DNA from: Rotaria macrura
Taxonomy: Eukaryota; Rotifera; Eurotatoria; Philodinida; Philodinidae
Assembly (NCBI GenBank): GCA_900239685.1
Contig: OENT01000001.1
Span: 558,001-622,000 of the forward strand
Direction: 5' to 3'
DNA: 64,000 nt
The position numbers and the translations under genes are program-made. A model generated the notes under the pieces. It worked only from the letters and a program-made list of their open reading frames with translations. It had not been told where the DNA came from and did no database searches. Below are positions 25,132 to 38,932 of the stretch, piece after piece (position 1 is the stretch's first letter; each line of letters begins with the position of its first letter).

Positions 25132-28100
25132 TCATGGTTTACATCGACCGATGAATCGTGGATAGAAGCAAACATCACGAATGTGATAACGGTTTGTTAA
25201 CCATGTCATGAAACGATCAAGACCTAGACCATAACCGCCATGAGGAAACGTTCCATATTTACGCTACAAAATCAAAATAAGACATACTCTCACATTGTCT
25301 CTTAACTCGTTCTCCGATATCACTCACTTGATCTAGATACCAGTAGTATGGTTCCGGTTTAAGTCCATTCTTGCGGAAACTATCAGACAATTCCTCGAAA
25401 TCTGTCATCCTCATACTACCACCAACGATCTCGCCTACGCCCGGCATCAAAACATCGACCTAAACAGTATTTTTCGTCAGCAATGTAAAAAAACCAAAAA
25501 AACAATCATAGCTACTGATTCTGTCAATCGTAAATCATTCGGGTCGCGTTGCATATAAAACGATTTGATTTCAGCCGGAAAGCGACAAAATAAAATCGGT
25601 TCATTGATTTGATCCGTCATTTTTCTTTCAGGTAGTTCAGGAATATCATCGCCGAATTCGTAGAATTTTCCTGTTTCTTCATTTTTTATGTCGTTGTCTT
25701 TTAACCATTGGATACCATCACTGTAGTTCATACGCTTGAATGGTTTTTTCGGTGCCTTGAATGCCTACGAAACACAGCATATCGAGTGGATAAAATTATC
25801 TGTTCGTCTTTCAAAATGAAAAGATCTACTGGATTGACTTCGAATAGAAGATGAGCCTCTGGATGTTTCAAAAGACGATCAACAACATCGACAACAAGAT
25901 CTTCGATTCGATCGAGTAAGTCATTAAATGAAATGAATGCACATTCAGCTTCGACATGTGTATATCTAAACAGAACCTATTCGAATGATATCGTACATCA
26001 GATTGTGTGTTCATACTCAGCTAGATGACGGCGTGTACGGCATTTTTCAGCTCGATACGATTGAGCAATACAAAACACATCGCCTAACGCTGGACAAGCT
26101 GTTTCAAGATATAGCTGAGACGATTGGGTCAGATAAGCAGCTTCACCAAAATATTTAAGCTCAAAAAGGGTTGCTCCGCCTTCAACTTGAGTTTGAACGA
26201 GAGTGGGTGGAAATGTCTAGTAGGAGAAAAAGAGACATTATGGACAAACTGAAGAAAGTGAATAAGTAAATTTCATTGTTCGAGTTGTTCTGTCATGCGA
26301 AAACGTATTTGTTTGAAAATATCATTTAGAAATTTCACTAAAAACCTTTTAAACCCAGACAATAGTGTACTAAAGGACACAGCTTCAATTTTGTGTTGAT
26401 TCCTTCTAGTACTATCAACAGTGGTGGATCCAGAAAATTAATTTCGTCGTGTTGGTCATGCTCAGAAACTTGTTGTCCAAGCCTATTTGATGCATTACGA
26501 TCGTTTCTATTTCATTTCGACGGGAAAAATGGAAAGAAGTTCATGACGGAGTGACTGTCGTTAGTTAATCGAAACGGTGGATACGATACTGACCAGGAAA
26601 TATACTACGCGAAATTTCCAAAGAATTAATTGCTCTTTTCGGAAAAAGATTTCCCACCACTGCGTCTTTTAAAATTTCCCAGAAAAACTACTCTGAGTTT
26701 TTCATGTCAAACTTGGTCATCCCACCTCCTTTTCCCGATCAGCTTTCTATTTCCTATTTGGAAAGCATTCTCGTTAACCGGTCAATTATATGGGAACAAT
26801 CATTCGAATCGACGGTGCAGCACCTATATTCTTGAAAATGATTCTCTCATCCTTATAATTCAAGTCATTCTTCCGCAAAAATAAAAAACTTTAATCTATC
26901 ATTGATATTAATGATTTTTGCCGACAAAAAGAAGATCTCCATATTGAATGAAATTATTCAAATTTTTTTACGCACCTCATAGTAGCCTTGAGCAAAATAA
27001 TGGTCACGAAAGCATTGAGTGACTATCGAACGAAGACGTAAGATTTTCGATGTCTAGATGAACATATTTACATATACAATTTTAGAAAACAAATTCACTA
27101 ATCACTTACATTCTCTCCACGAAGTAGCATGTGTCGATTGTCCAGTTGAACATCAGGGTGTGATTCCTACTCAGGTCATCATATACAACAACGCAAACTT
27201 AACAACAATCAACAAACTTCGTTTAGTAATGTATCAGCACCGCCTGGTGGTGAATGCCCAATCACTTCAAAGTAATCAGCGATCAGCTCTTGATCACCGG
27301 GCGCTTTTTGACCCTCAGGTATTGGACGAACAATCCCACATACTGATAATGTAGCTTCGGTTGATAATATTACAGCATCATACGTTTGACACTGTTACAT
27401 AGAACAAATACGATCTTTTCATTCTCACGAAAGATAAACTTCTTCGACGTTCATACCAATTTATCAGCAAGGACACATTGTAAAAAGCCGGTACCATCTC
27501 GAAGAACAATAAACATCAAACCCTTGCCTATAAAAACGAATTTCATCGATCAAATGTACTTTTTTCGCTCTCCATACATATTTCTATGTATATCTCAACG
27601 AACCTTGTCGTCGAATTCGATGTACCCAGCCGAATACCTTTACACGTTGACCATGTTCAGTTTTCAATCCTTTGATTTTTAACTAGAAACACAAGACAAT
27701 ATTTCTTCGGAGGAAGTTGTACTCGACATACCACTTTCGCTTTTGGCAACGATGCATCTTCAGTAATTGTAACTTCTTTCGCTTTTTTCAAATTTTCTTC
27801 TCTTTGTGATCGATCTTTTTCCTTTCGTGCACATGAAGTAGAGTTGAACTCCGACAAATTTTTCTAATTACTCACTTCTCGTTCAGCCGCAGCTTTCTCT
27901 TTGCGTTTTTCCTCCTCGTATCGTGTTTTTGTCTTTTTTGCTTGAGCTTTTGATAACAATTCCCATTTACCCTAAGTTAAAACCAATGTACAAATAGAAA
28001 TACGTTCGCGTCAAATGTGAAATGTTACTTTTGTTTCATCTTTTGAATCGACGTACACTGTTACATTCTCACCATGTTGACGATACGCCTAAACAAATGA

Positions 28101-28343
28101 ATGAAAGTGGATAGTTGATATTCGATGTACGTTTTGTTGTTTGATAACTACTTGTAATGGTGTTTGAAATGGTTTGTCCTGTGATCCATCTCCATGTTCG
28201 TCGCTGCCATTTTTTTCGGATGTATAAACAATTGTTCCTTCTGAAAGAAAAGGAGAAAAGTGATAAGAAATAAAAGTTGAATCACACTTACGAATAGAAC
28301 AGGCTTCTAGTTGCTCGGTTGGTGCTTCTGTTGTAGTTGCCAT
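25132..28343 (-). CDS. NARS1: Cytosolic asparaginyl-tRNA synthetase, 15 exons
   Basis: Spliced by hand in one frame: 28343-28292, 28240-28152, 28088-28029, 27971-27876, 27821-27732, 27682-27604, 27527-27457, 27391-27218, 27166-27110, 27053-26976, 26216-26017, 25965-25830, 25764-25516, 25459-25328, 25263-25132; 564 aa (human 548). Order of parts: N-terminal extension domain ([15 protein letters not shown]), Lys/Glu-rich linker helix, OB-fold anticodon-binding domain ([30 protein letters not shown]), then the class II core. The core shows [12 protein letters not shown] (motif 1), [25 protein letters not shown] with RTRRHLAE (motif 2), [29 protein letters not shown] and GYGLGLDRF (motif 3). It ends [16 protein letters not shown], as in eukaryotic cytosolic enzymes. 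It charges tRNA-Asn with asparagine. All catalytic motifs look intact and the gene is probably essential. Intron 10 (26217-26975) is unusually long. Confidence 0.95.
26217..26975 (-). other. Long NARS1 intron with foreign-looking insert
   Basis: This 759-nt intron contrasts with the roughly 50-240-nt introns in the rest of the gene. Its middle part (about 26403-26880) is less AT-rich than surrounding introns. It begins near CAGTGGTGGATCCAG, and CCACCACTG lies at about 26655, a 9-nt complement of the start. An 84-codon plus-strand open frame (26630-26884) has no recognisable domain. It may be a degraded transposon fragment; the evidence is weak. Confidence 0.4.
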
Positions 28344-31300
28344 CTGTGAATATGAAAGAAAAAAATAGAAAAGTATTGAGTGGTATAAACTTATGATGTA
28401 AATAGGGGAACATTGCATCAGTTCGCTTCATGTTATAATAAACATTGCAGCATGAAGAAGAACGACTAAACGAATGTCACTATGAAGCCCACGTCATTCG
28501 AGTTTTTTAGGAGACAGACACAAACAATATCGAATCGACTCTTGTGGCCTCTAAACTAGTGTACACTATATCTGATTGGTTCACTATAGAGTTGCACTAG
28601 TACGATGAGTCATTCATTCTATCACTCGGAATTGTTATTTTTTGTGATGAGTTTCGACTGAAAAAAAATGTATATAGTTGCTCGCTCGTTTTAATATGGG
28701 AAAATATCTATGACTTCGGAACAAATTCTGAATTGAAATTGTTTACGAATTTAGTGTACAAGAAATGTGTCTGAATGTTACGGAAGCTAGATTGTCGGCT
28801 ACGAGCTGAATTTTAAATTTATTCGTCACCTTAGCGGACTCATTAAAGTTGTTTCGCTTGTTTTGCAAGGGTATCAATAGTGGTTCAATGTTTTTGTAAC
28901 AGACAAGTGTAGTGTGAAAAAGTAAAAAATCGTGTTTGTCAGACACTTTAGGTATCCACAGACGAGGAAGTATCTGATTTAATTGCATGATCTATTTGAA
29001 GCTAAGCTTGTTTACAGTGAAATATTTGTCTACCATTTATAAGAATTTTCATGTAATTTGAAAGGTTACACATGTCCTCATTGTTTGATAAACCTTGGTG
29101 TAAGTCAAATCATACGCGTAAGCATCCTCTTTATCAATATTCTAGATATTTATTTAGAACGCCTCGTTTGTTTCTCTCATATTTATCAATAGTTTACCTA
29201 TAATTTATATGCTTGGAACAGAAACACCCATCTGCCATTGTTTTTAGAGAAAATAAAAACAGCTAGTTACATGTACGTTGATAAGAAATCAAAATCTCTA
29301 TTTTATTTATGTCGATGGCAGTCGAAAATTGATGTACTCATGATTAGATGGCTGATTTTTGCTTATTGATGTCACTCATATTTGATTATTGTAATGTTAT
29401 ATTACAAGAGTACTATTAATAATCTAATGAATCATCTAATCGATAACTAAAGATGTTTTATTCAGTATATCGTAAATATTTATGTCGTTAATATTGTGTA
29501 TTTGTATAGTCTTGCTTAAAATGCGAAAGATTTCTAGCTATTATTCGATGAAATTTTTCTTTACAATAGATGCATGCATAAACATGTAGAAAAGATGCTT
29601 TTTTTTCTATCAACTAATTAGTCGAAGACTTCTTCGGACACAATGTTCTTGTTCGATTATTTTCAAATCAAATAAACAAACCCAAACGCATAACATACAG
29701 TATATATAAACAAAGGAAAGTGTACGAAAAACTGCAAGCCTTTGAAAAAGATTTGACATAGTGCTCATATCCCCATATACCGTATTATGTTCTGTGTAAC
29801 ATAATTGCGCAGTACAATGTCATTTCTTCGTGTGTCAGATGGGATGAAATCGACTTCGTACACAACTTTCGTTTACGATCTTCGCAATTTGCTTCGTTTA
29901 GATCGGTGAACTATCGTATTTCTCAAGCTTGTATTGAAGAAAATGATCATCATGATGCATTGTGATATTTAATGTCAATCTATGATTGTGTACGATCGAT
30001 TTTGAGCGTTGTTTCATGGTTTGAATACGATTTGTATACGACAGCAAGTATCGAGGGGTCAACTTGATATTTTATTGAAGAAAAAAAAGTCGGATGAAAC
30101 TAGAGAAATCATCAACTGTGATAAAATAATAGAACATAAATGAGGGATTGTTGCTTCAGCTGATGTTTAAAACTACTGCAAGTTTTACTATGCTTTTTTA
30201 ATCGAATCGTACCTCTTGAAGTAAATGTCAAAAGAATCTATCTTTTGTTATTCTCTTTGTATCAATGAATCCCAGTGAAAGCATCAAAGATCCATTCCGT
30301 TTGAGAGAAAATAAAAAACGACCAATGTTTAGAAATTTAGAAGTGCATGTTTATACTCTTCGGTTTCAGGTAAAATGCATAGAAAAACTGAAAATTTTAT
30401 ACTTATTTACAACAAGAATTTATCGATTTGATGCAACGTCTTCGATCACACACAAAGACAAAGCATGTCTATCCTATTGCAAATGTGTAAAGTCAGGTGG
30501 CCTGACCATTGAACTTGTCATAGAGAATCGATTAATTTATCACAACAAAATATTTCTTTTGAATAAATCTAAATTCATGTCAAAACTTGAAGACATCTTT
30601 AGCTGTTGACAAATATATTTCTCTTGACGCCAAATCAAATTTCGAAGCTAGTTGTTGTAATCGCTCATCGAGAATTTCATATCTAACACATTTTCTTGCT
30701 TTTACATGACCAGCTCACAAGTATTCATTGATAATTAAGTTTTTATGTTGTTCCATTTTCAAATCTATGATAAATTCATAAATTGATGAGTTATCAGATA
30801 CTGCGGGTTTTAACAGCGATTCTTAATCAATACCAAAGAGTAGAAAATATCAAAATTTGTTGCTACTTTTTATAGTTCGGTTGTAATAATTTCTTCAGAA
30901 GGTGGAACAATATATGATCTGTTACTTTTACGCAGTGTGCACCATTGGAGGTTAAACGATGGGCGAAAATATATTTAAAAGAGCGCCAATAAACAACTTA
31001 ATACAGCTAGATGAAGATTATTTGACATGCTTTTCATCTATGTAATTATATGTGCCTAACAAATGAAAATTAGTAAGTATCAGTGAATCATGAACATAAC
31101 AAGATAGACCATGTTGATATGAATTTGATCTCGCATCTCACTCTCATTAGATGATCGGGATATTGATTATGTGTCTGATTAGATTAATCGATGAACGCTT
31201 ATTGTCGATGCAACTTTAAATATCATCATAATGTGTATTCTAAGAATTCATGGTCAAAACAAACATATGTCACGTTAGTGTTATTCAAAAGATTCACACC

Positions 31301-33599
31301 CGACAAAAATACAAGGACATATGTGTGGTATACATTTCTATAGCATTATGATCATTTCGAAGACCTGAGACTCTTGTATTTCACTCTGACATCGAGTATC
31401 TGTCTTAATTCTTCAGTTGTTGTTCATAATGAAGACTATGAACTAAATTTTTCTTTCTAACGAAGATATGATCTTATTGGATTGCAAACGAGAAAGATTG
31501 TAATAATATACCGTAACTTTCACTTGTTGCGAGAAGTGAAAAAAAAATACATAATATTTGAGATGAATCAAAACAGATCTACAACGAATATCATAAGTAA
31601 TGTTGCTAGAAAACGTCTCAACGAGTGAATGATAACATTGAATAATCTTCATTTGTGATGATTTACCTTGATGACATGAACGGTTCGAAGTATAAGAATT
31701 CGTCTTCAAACCAAAACTCAACTAGCCAAGCTTTTTTACCAAAAGAAATGAAGAATCAAGCGAATAATCCAGAACAACAAAACAAACCCTCGAATGTTTT
31801 TCACCTTTCCAGACGTGATCAAAGTTTGTAAAACTTAACATATTTAAACTAAAACAAGCTGCAGGTTAATTCAATAAACACATTGATGACAGCCAATTTT
31901 TATGAAATTGTTTGGTTTGATCACTAAGAAAGCCAAAATAACAGTCAAGTGTGATCGATTATTTGCACTATGTTTCGATGTCATCTTCCAATAACTTTTA
32001 CGTGCTTGCTACGAGAGGACATCAGCACTTTATTATTTCATTTTGATACGATATCATGCTTTTAAAAGTGTTAATCAATCATACTAAGTTTTTTAAAGAC
32101 TCATAACTTTATGCTAATGACACAGTATAAGGATGAGAATATGAGTGAAACTATCCTAGAGTGTTGCAGAACATCAAGTTTGACTGTTATTCGATATCTT
32201 ATGTACTTATTACGAGTCTACTACTGGTCGACAAAAATGACTATTAAAACAAAAATCTTCGTTTGTATATAAAGTACTGTATGTATTCCTACCCAGCTGA
32301 CGGATCCGGTAGTAACAGAATTACAGTACGATTTACCTATTCAGAACCGTAGAATATCATAGAATTATGTACATTTTCAACGAAATTTTTCTCCAAAACA
32401 ACTGAAAAAAATGTAATGAAATCACAGAATAGCATGCGAAAAAAAGTGCTTGGAAAAGAATTTATTCATGAATTTTAAATTTAATTTCAACGTGTAACAC
32501 TGAGTAGATCTAACAAAAATGGCATGTACACATATCTAAGATTGGTTAAAGATCTGTGGATTTCTTGTTTTCGTCTTGAGCTAGATTAAAAATCATTTTC
32601 GATCAATACAAAGATAGTCGAAAACAAAGTAGATCAAAATAAAAGTATTGTACGTCAGTCGTGGAAAACATTTTTATGATTTTTACCGGCGTACCATCAT
32701 TCACACGGTAGAAAACTAATCTTCTTTAAAGTATTCAAGTGCAAATAAACTATATGCGATCACTTGTGGCTGTGTTACCGAATGAAAAACAGCCAGCGTT
32801 AATTCACTCAGAAGAAGAAACAACACGTTCTATCGTAGTGGTCTCCAAAACGAATGACTATCAACTGTGATTGGTTTACTAATTCAAATTTAACTGGTAA
32901 GAATGAATCATTTCGAGCAACATCACATTTGAACATGACAGAATAAGTATTTCTCAAGTACAAACCAAAATAAAAATGTTTATTTCTTGATTATGATGAT
33001 GTAGAAGAATAAGATTCTACTTTCCGTACAATTTTCCTCTCATATACTATAAAGAAAACGTTTACAACAATTACATTTGCAATAAAAAAAACACTATTCA
33101 AACATATCATCAGCTAACCGTCGTGTCAATATCCATCGATTAAAAATATTTTGAAAGAACATTTTTTTAAAACTTTTTCAGCAATGCTAATACTAAATGT
33201 GTTCTGAAAATTCTAAGGAAAATATTAATCTAACGCTATCACCCATGTCTTATGGATCGATCTTATCGAGAATAGCCTCTCGCTATTAGTAATTAATTAT
33301 CGATGTCACGTTTGTTTGATGTTTTTTTATTTGAGAAAAAAATCGAAAAATCTTTCTCTTTTTCGAATACTATTGACACCAATATTTTCGAATGTTTCTG
33401 AGACAAAATTGTACACGAAATTCAAAATGCGACTTGAGATTATTAATCACAAATGATAAGAGAAATATTTTTATTACAAGTTATGTCATCAAACTAATGT
33501 ATACAATCAAAGAATGTTTTTCCTTGTGATCACTAAAATTGAAAATAATCTCGATTGTTGCATATTTTATTTTGCTCTTTTGTTTTAACCATAAAAGAC
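28344..33599. other. Gene-free stretch upstream of NARS1 and of the GPAT-like gene
   Basis: About 5.3 kb. The longest open frame (30265-30609, plus strand, 114 codons) matches nothing known, and one such frame is expected by chance at this composition. The region lies between two divergently oriented genes, NARS1 (-) and the GPAT-like gene (+), so it should contain both promoters. I could not recognise any promoter element, RNA gene or repeat. Confidence 0.5.
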
Positions 33600-36500
33600 A
33601 TGATTAATTGGCGTCAATTATATAACGAATCACTGAACATTAAACCTGACGATACTACTATTTCAACGGAAGTAATTAACCGTTTCTTTGTTCTTAATTA
33701 ATTTTAATGTAATATTCACGATCTCTAGCGTATTCGTCGTTTGGTAAACATCTATAAAAATGATTTAATTGAACAAGATCTTCATCAATATGTTGAACGT
33801 TTATCTAAATTTATTCGCTGTTGTCAAACATGTACACCACAAAGTTATGTAAGACGTTTTCCTTTTCGAATAACCATCCGCATCTACTGTACTTTGTTAG
33901 ATGTTACATAAATGGCTTGATACATATATATCAGGAAACAAAAATTTCTTTGATTTTCATCTATCAGGGTATACAACAAAAAATATCATAATCAATCTAC
34001 ATATAGAAATACTATTTTAGACGGTCAGTATCTCCTTTAGTTTATTATTGGAATAAAACTATAAAGAGAAAACATGATGAACGTGGTCAATTGTCCGACT
34101 TGTAAGTAAAGATAAAAAAAAACCCGTCAAATGAAAAGTTTTATTTTTTGATTTTTTAGTAAACTCAACAAAGATGGTATAAAATAAATTTTCATTGTGA
34201 AAAATATCTCGTGTGATTTAGATTCGATTTCCATTTTATTATTGTCAAATATTGATGAAAATATTATCATTAGGCAACACCTTTTGACATCTCTTATTCC
34301 AAATTTCATTTATCAATTGATTACTAGGTAATCCATCATTCAGAATACTTTTAAATAAAAAAGATTCGTTTCAGATTTCAGATGTACTATACATATAAAA
34401 AAGCTCAACGTTATTCGTCTGTTGTTCAAGTTCATAGTCAACCGATGAAATCACTTCGATTTCTATTTCACGTAGTTTAATCAATAATCATGTTGAATAC
34501 TTATTAAAACTCTTTCATTTCTGTAGACTAATATTTCACCTGTATTTATTTGTTTCATACATGAAGATAATCATTTTCGTGAATTATTTTGGACATTTCG
34601 TCATTTAATAACGATATTCAATTGGCCATTGACAACAAAAATTTTTTCGAATAGATCATTTCAAAAATGTTCGATTTTTGAGCAAACAATGGCGAATTAC
34701 CTTGGTTTCATTGATCTATCTACATTAAATTTTAGTCGAACAGATCTCTTTTGTGTAAGTAAAGATTATTGCAAAAGAGATTGTCATCCTGTTTTAGTTC
34801 TTAGTATCTGTACCGATGTTTAAAAACATGCCATCGAAATGGACCCATCATATTTCTTTTAGAATATTCGTCTATTTTTAAGCCAACATTAAGTGATTAC
34901 TATTTAATGTCTTTTCTATGCGATTTGGTTCGATTTGGTACTGTTAGGCTTTTTAACCAACTTTTTGCTTATTAAAAATTTCTTTTCATTTTTAGATCTG
35001 TCAGTACCAGATTTGATATTCATTCCAACGCGTTTACATAAATCATACTTATCATTTAGTCAACCATTTTTCTTCAAAGTAATATTTCTCTTCTATTTCT
35101 AAAATAGATATGATGAATATTCACTAATACATAGGAATTGATCGAATTCTTTATTAGAAAAATAAATATACAAAAACAATTTCTACAAGCAATAAAAACT
35201 GAACAACAACAACAGCTTGTTTATCAAGTTATTGATTGTATCTTTTTACATCTTGCATATGGTATGTAAAGGATTGATGGAAATATCCGAAGAAACAATT
35301 ATAAAGCAGTCATTCTGACAGTGTATTTCAAAGAATAATGATCGATCATGTATATTATATAAGGATGGTATTTAAAATTCAAAACTATTAAAAAAATGAA
35401 GAAAATTTTCGGATAAGTTAAAGATACAGTTCGAAGAAGAAACAATCGACGAAAGAAATATTTTAAAAAAAGTTTCACCCATGCATGAAAACGATAAACG
35501 TGAACTGTGCTAAGAACATTGACTTCAGCTCTAATTGATTACTTTTCAATAGGGTTCTTCTTCATTAGTCTACATTCGGCCTTATGTAGTCTTGAAAGAA
35601 ACCTATTAAGATCAAATATCAAAAGAGTGATCAGTTGAAATTTTTCTTCGTCCGAAAATGATTTCTAAATAACTTTTGTTTTAAATAGTTTCATACAATG
35701 TCTATGTTTTTCTGTGAGTTCTTTAAGTCTCTCGCCCTCCTCCATCACAAAAATCGATTTCACGTAAGATATTTTCAAATCATTTGTAACTAAGGACACA
35801 TGTTAAGACTGCCGTGAAAGGGAATTGATAAAATTCTGAGCTCTATATCATGACGTATGATAGACATATACGGTTAACAAGAATTTTCTGTCTGAATTGA
35901 TTTTATCTATTTTATTATAGTTATGTTGAACGAAGAATTTCAAGATGAAGTGCCTACAGAAATCTTTTTGTTTTGAATTTTTACTTTTTAGGTGAAGGAG
36001 AAAGATCACCAGTTCAGTCACTCGAAAAACTTTCTAAACGTGATGATCTAATCATATACGCGTTTTTATACATAGAATAGAAATACAGCTTTATTTTAGA
36101 AGAAAGAACTCAAATTGAAAATTACGGCTGGTCCAAACGTAATGCTGTTACGTTTTTGACACACTTTTTTTCCAATTATTTCGAAAGCAGTATGACCTAA
36201 ATAGTTCATTCAGACGCCATTCGATGCAGCTTGTCTTACTCTATGTATAATATAACAGTGAACATTTTCGAAAGAACACTCTCACTTGTAGAAAGATTTT
36301 TCTATCGAGTAACACTGTTACATAAAAGGGCCCTAACTTTGAAGTGGTCTCATTCATATTTTAATTTTCTGCGAATTTTACACTTCAAATGAAATACTCC
36401 TGGAACAAATATTGAAGAGCACCAAACGGGCTTTCTAATGGTAAAAAACGTTTTTCTCTAATTAGCTTCCCGCAAAAACAAATATCGACAAAAGAACGTA

Positions 36501-38932
36501 ACGCTGTGACACACTTTTTTGTCGATCAATTTTGAGTCATTCAACATGCTCAGATCTATTTGATTTTTACAACAATGGGTCTTTTCTATACATATAACCT
36601 TCGTTGAAACAATCAAGTTGCAACGACGAAGCGGAAGCCTATTATTAATATGGGAAGTTGAAAACTCTGCAACAATCTAAAATTTATCGTCCGGGATGAA
36701 AGTTAAAAATAAATAGGCTATTTTGTAGAGAATCAAATTCTGCATCGAATGGAATTATAATCAAATGATTTCTAAAACACATTCTCCCTTGAAAAATTCA
36801 AAATACGATTTTCCAAAAGTTTAAAACACTGAGTTGGTTGCCAAAATGCGATTTTTCTCAAGAAAGACTAGTAAATTCGTAATCAGCGCAAAACTCTGCA
36901 TAGAAAAGCGTGTCGAGATCGATCCATCTCGAAAAGAAAAACATTTTCTAAAAACTTGATCATCGAGGTAGCGCGCTACGTGGACAAGCCAATTGATACT
37001 CTCTGTCAAACGAAAATAAGTTTCCATCGGGGATGACGAAGCTCCTTTGAGAATTTCAGTATGCAGGATGGAACAAGTGAAAATTGAAAAATATTTTTCA
37101 AATTTTTCTTAAAAACGCTGATTTTTCTAGTAGGAAGTAACAGAAATCATTCCAAGTCTTTGGTAAAACGATGTACTAAATTAGAAGACACTGTAGTTTT
37201 AAAAGCAGACTTCAAAAAATCTTTCCTTACCATTACATAAAATTCTATAGTTTTGACGAAAATCGACTTCTTTTTGATGGGTTAATGGCACCAGCTCAAA
37301 GAGTGAAACTAATTTCTGCATGCTTGTTAAAAAGCATCGAATGATATCAATATACTGGTAAAGATACGGTAGCAAGTAGATAGAGAGACTTCTACTGGTC
37401 AACATTGGGTCCTAGTCAATGTCGACTGAAAATTTCATCTTATGTTCGTCTATTATCTATATTGTTTCCAATACACTTGTATACCATTTATTGCTATGAT
37501 CAGCGCATTATTATGAGTACTCTGTATTTGGAAAATAAAATAAGCAACGCTTTTTTTCTAGACACAAACCAGCTTGTTTCGACTACCATAGAAATCCAGA
37601 ACATTGTTGCTGCGATCGAACTCTGTCAAATACAGATTCATATGGTTTGTTTTATTTAAATAAGCTATACGATTTAACATGAATATATATATTCATCCTT
37701 ATATCAGACACCAACAGTTGAAACTATCTTCGATACTCTTCAAAATATTATTAAAACATGTCCATTTATCGTTGCCGACAATCATAAATGGAATGAAATA
37801 ACTCAACAACATATTGAACAATATCAATTTAAATTACAGGCCAACAGTTCAAAATCAAATTTACTGTCAATAGTAAGGAAAGAATATTTTCTCGATATTC
37901 TAGCAGGTAGCTACACTCGTATGAAAGAAGTACTGAGAAATTCATTGTTTTCTTGTTTTAATCATAACAAGCATTATCAATTCTATCGAAAATACATCAC
38001 GTTGAAAGTGTTCCATATGTATTTGAATCAGATATGTTTAATCAGTTGGCATTTCTTCTATTTACATTTATGGATAAGCGATATTTAAACATTCGTCCAT
38101 GTCGAAATCTTACTCAAATCATTCAACAAATAATGCAAATGTGTGAATTAAGGAACTATATTTCAACTGTAAAAAGAAAATAAAATTTGAACTTTAATCG
38201 ATCGGTGATACAACTTTTATGCTTTCTTTTTCTTCTGTTGATCAGACATATATTCCACAAAAATCAATGCATTTTCGTGACACCATTCTATCAGATCATG
38301 AGTGGAGTGATGATGATGATAATGATGGTATGAATGAACAATTCATTGAATTTGACGATGACAATGAAAATAATAATGATGATGATTGTAATGAAATTCT
38401 TACAAATGACTTATCAAGTAAAATTTCAGAAACGATGAAATCATCCTACGGAGTAAGAATATCGATTTAAACGAAAACAAAATCTCTCTTACATCTATAT
38501 TTGCATTTTAAGATAAATTATCGTGAACATCATTTACAACTGAAATTTTTTTCTAAATTATTGGGTTCTTATATCGAAGCCATAGTTTATATATTGAAAT
38601 ATCATATCGATGAAGAAATGGATTTATTCACATTGGAAAAATTCAATATCAATCAAACATTTTATTTTCGTAAGCGCAAGTTCTTTTTTTGGCATTCTTT
38701 TCCAATCATTGATCATCTTTCAGAGGAAACATGCCATCTAATTAGTAATGATATACTTTCATCTGTACGTCGAGCATACAAATATCGGTTCATTGAAAGC
38801 TACAATGCAACCGACGAATCATTCATATTTCTTGAATCTATAGATGATTCTGTATGTCCATTATTAAAAGATAATCTTATGTCGCTTTATGATGAATTTG
38901 TTAAACTATTAAACTGTTGTTGTAGTGAATAA
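33600..38932 (+). CDS. Divergent GPAT1-like (glycerol-3-phosphate acyltransferase) protein lacking catalytic motifs
   Basis: Exons read by hand: 33600-33671, 33729-33848, 33901-33968, 34021-34101, 34375-34471, 34527-34754, 34805-34937, 34996-35078, 35135-35261, then 37504-37644, 37708-37906, 37972-38168, 38246-38452, 38513-38932; about 724 codons. The order matches human GPAM: RCCQTCTPQSY (human RCCYSCTPQSW), SPLVYYWNK, the acyltransferase region, FSQPFFFKELIEF, IIMSTLYL, FLDILAALSILSK, an acidic WSDDDDND stretch, then FFSKLLGSYIEAI near the C-terminus. GPAT1 makes lysophosphatidic acid at the outer mitochondrial membrane. Here the HX4D motif reads HEDNHF, EGTRSR reads EYSSIF, and the block IV IPVG reads IPTR, so activity is unlikely. 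The join across 35262-37503 is unresolved: the upstream exon ends in phase 1 and the downstream one starts in phase 0. A missed exon or a break is possible. Start ATG is the first in frame; the N-terminus is shorter than in human GPAM. Confidence 0.65.
35262..37503 (+). other. 2.2-kb gap inside the GPAT-like gene, possibly an insertion
   Basis: All other introns of this gene are under 300 nt. The gap holds a short repeated word (AACGTAA(T/C)GCTGT followed by GACACACTTTTTT) near 36138 and again near 36495, in direct orientation. A candidate in-frame segment near 35995-36078 (GEGERSPVQSLEKL) follows a good acceptor but ends at a stop with no matching donor, so I did not include it. An alternative upstream extension of the next exon (from 37416) would restore frame but adds unaligned residues. 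Confidence 0.4.

Noticed and set aside
26630..26884. 84-codon plus-strand open frame in the NARS1 intron as a gene
   Set aside because: No domain and no splice context; kept only as part of a possible inserted fragment.
30265..30609. 114-codon plus-strand open frame
   Set aside because: No recognisable domain and no flanking splice structure; about one frame of this length is expected by chance in 64 kb of such AT-rich DNA.
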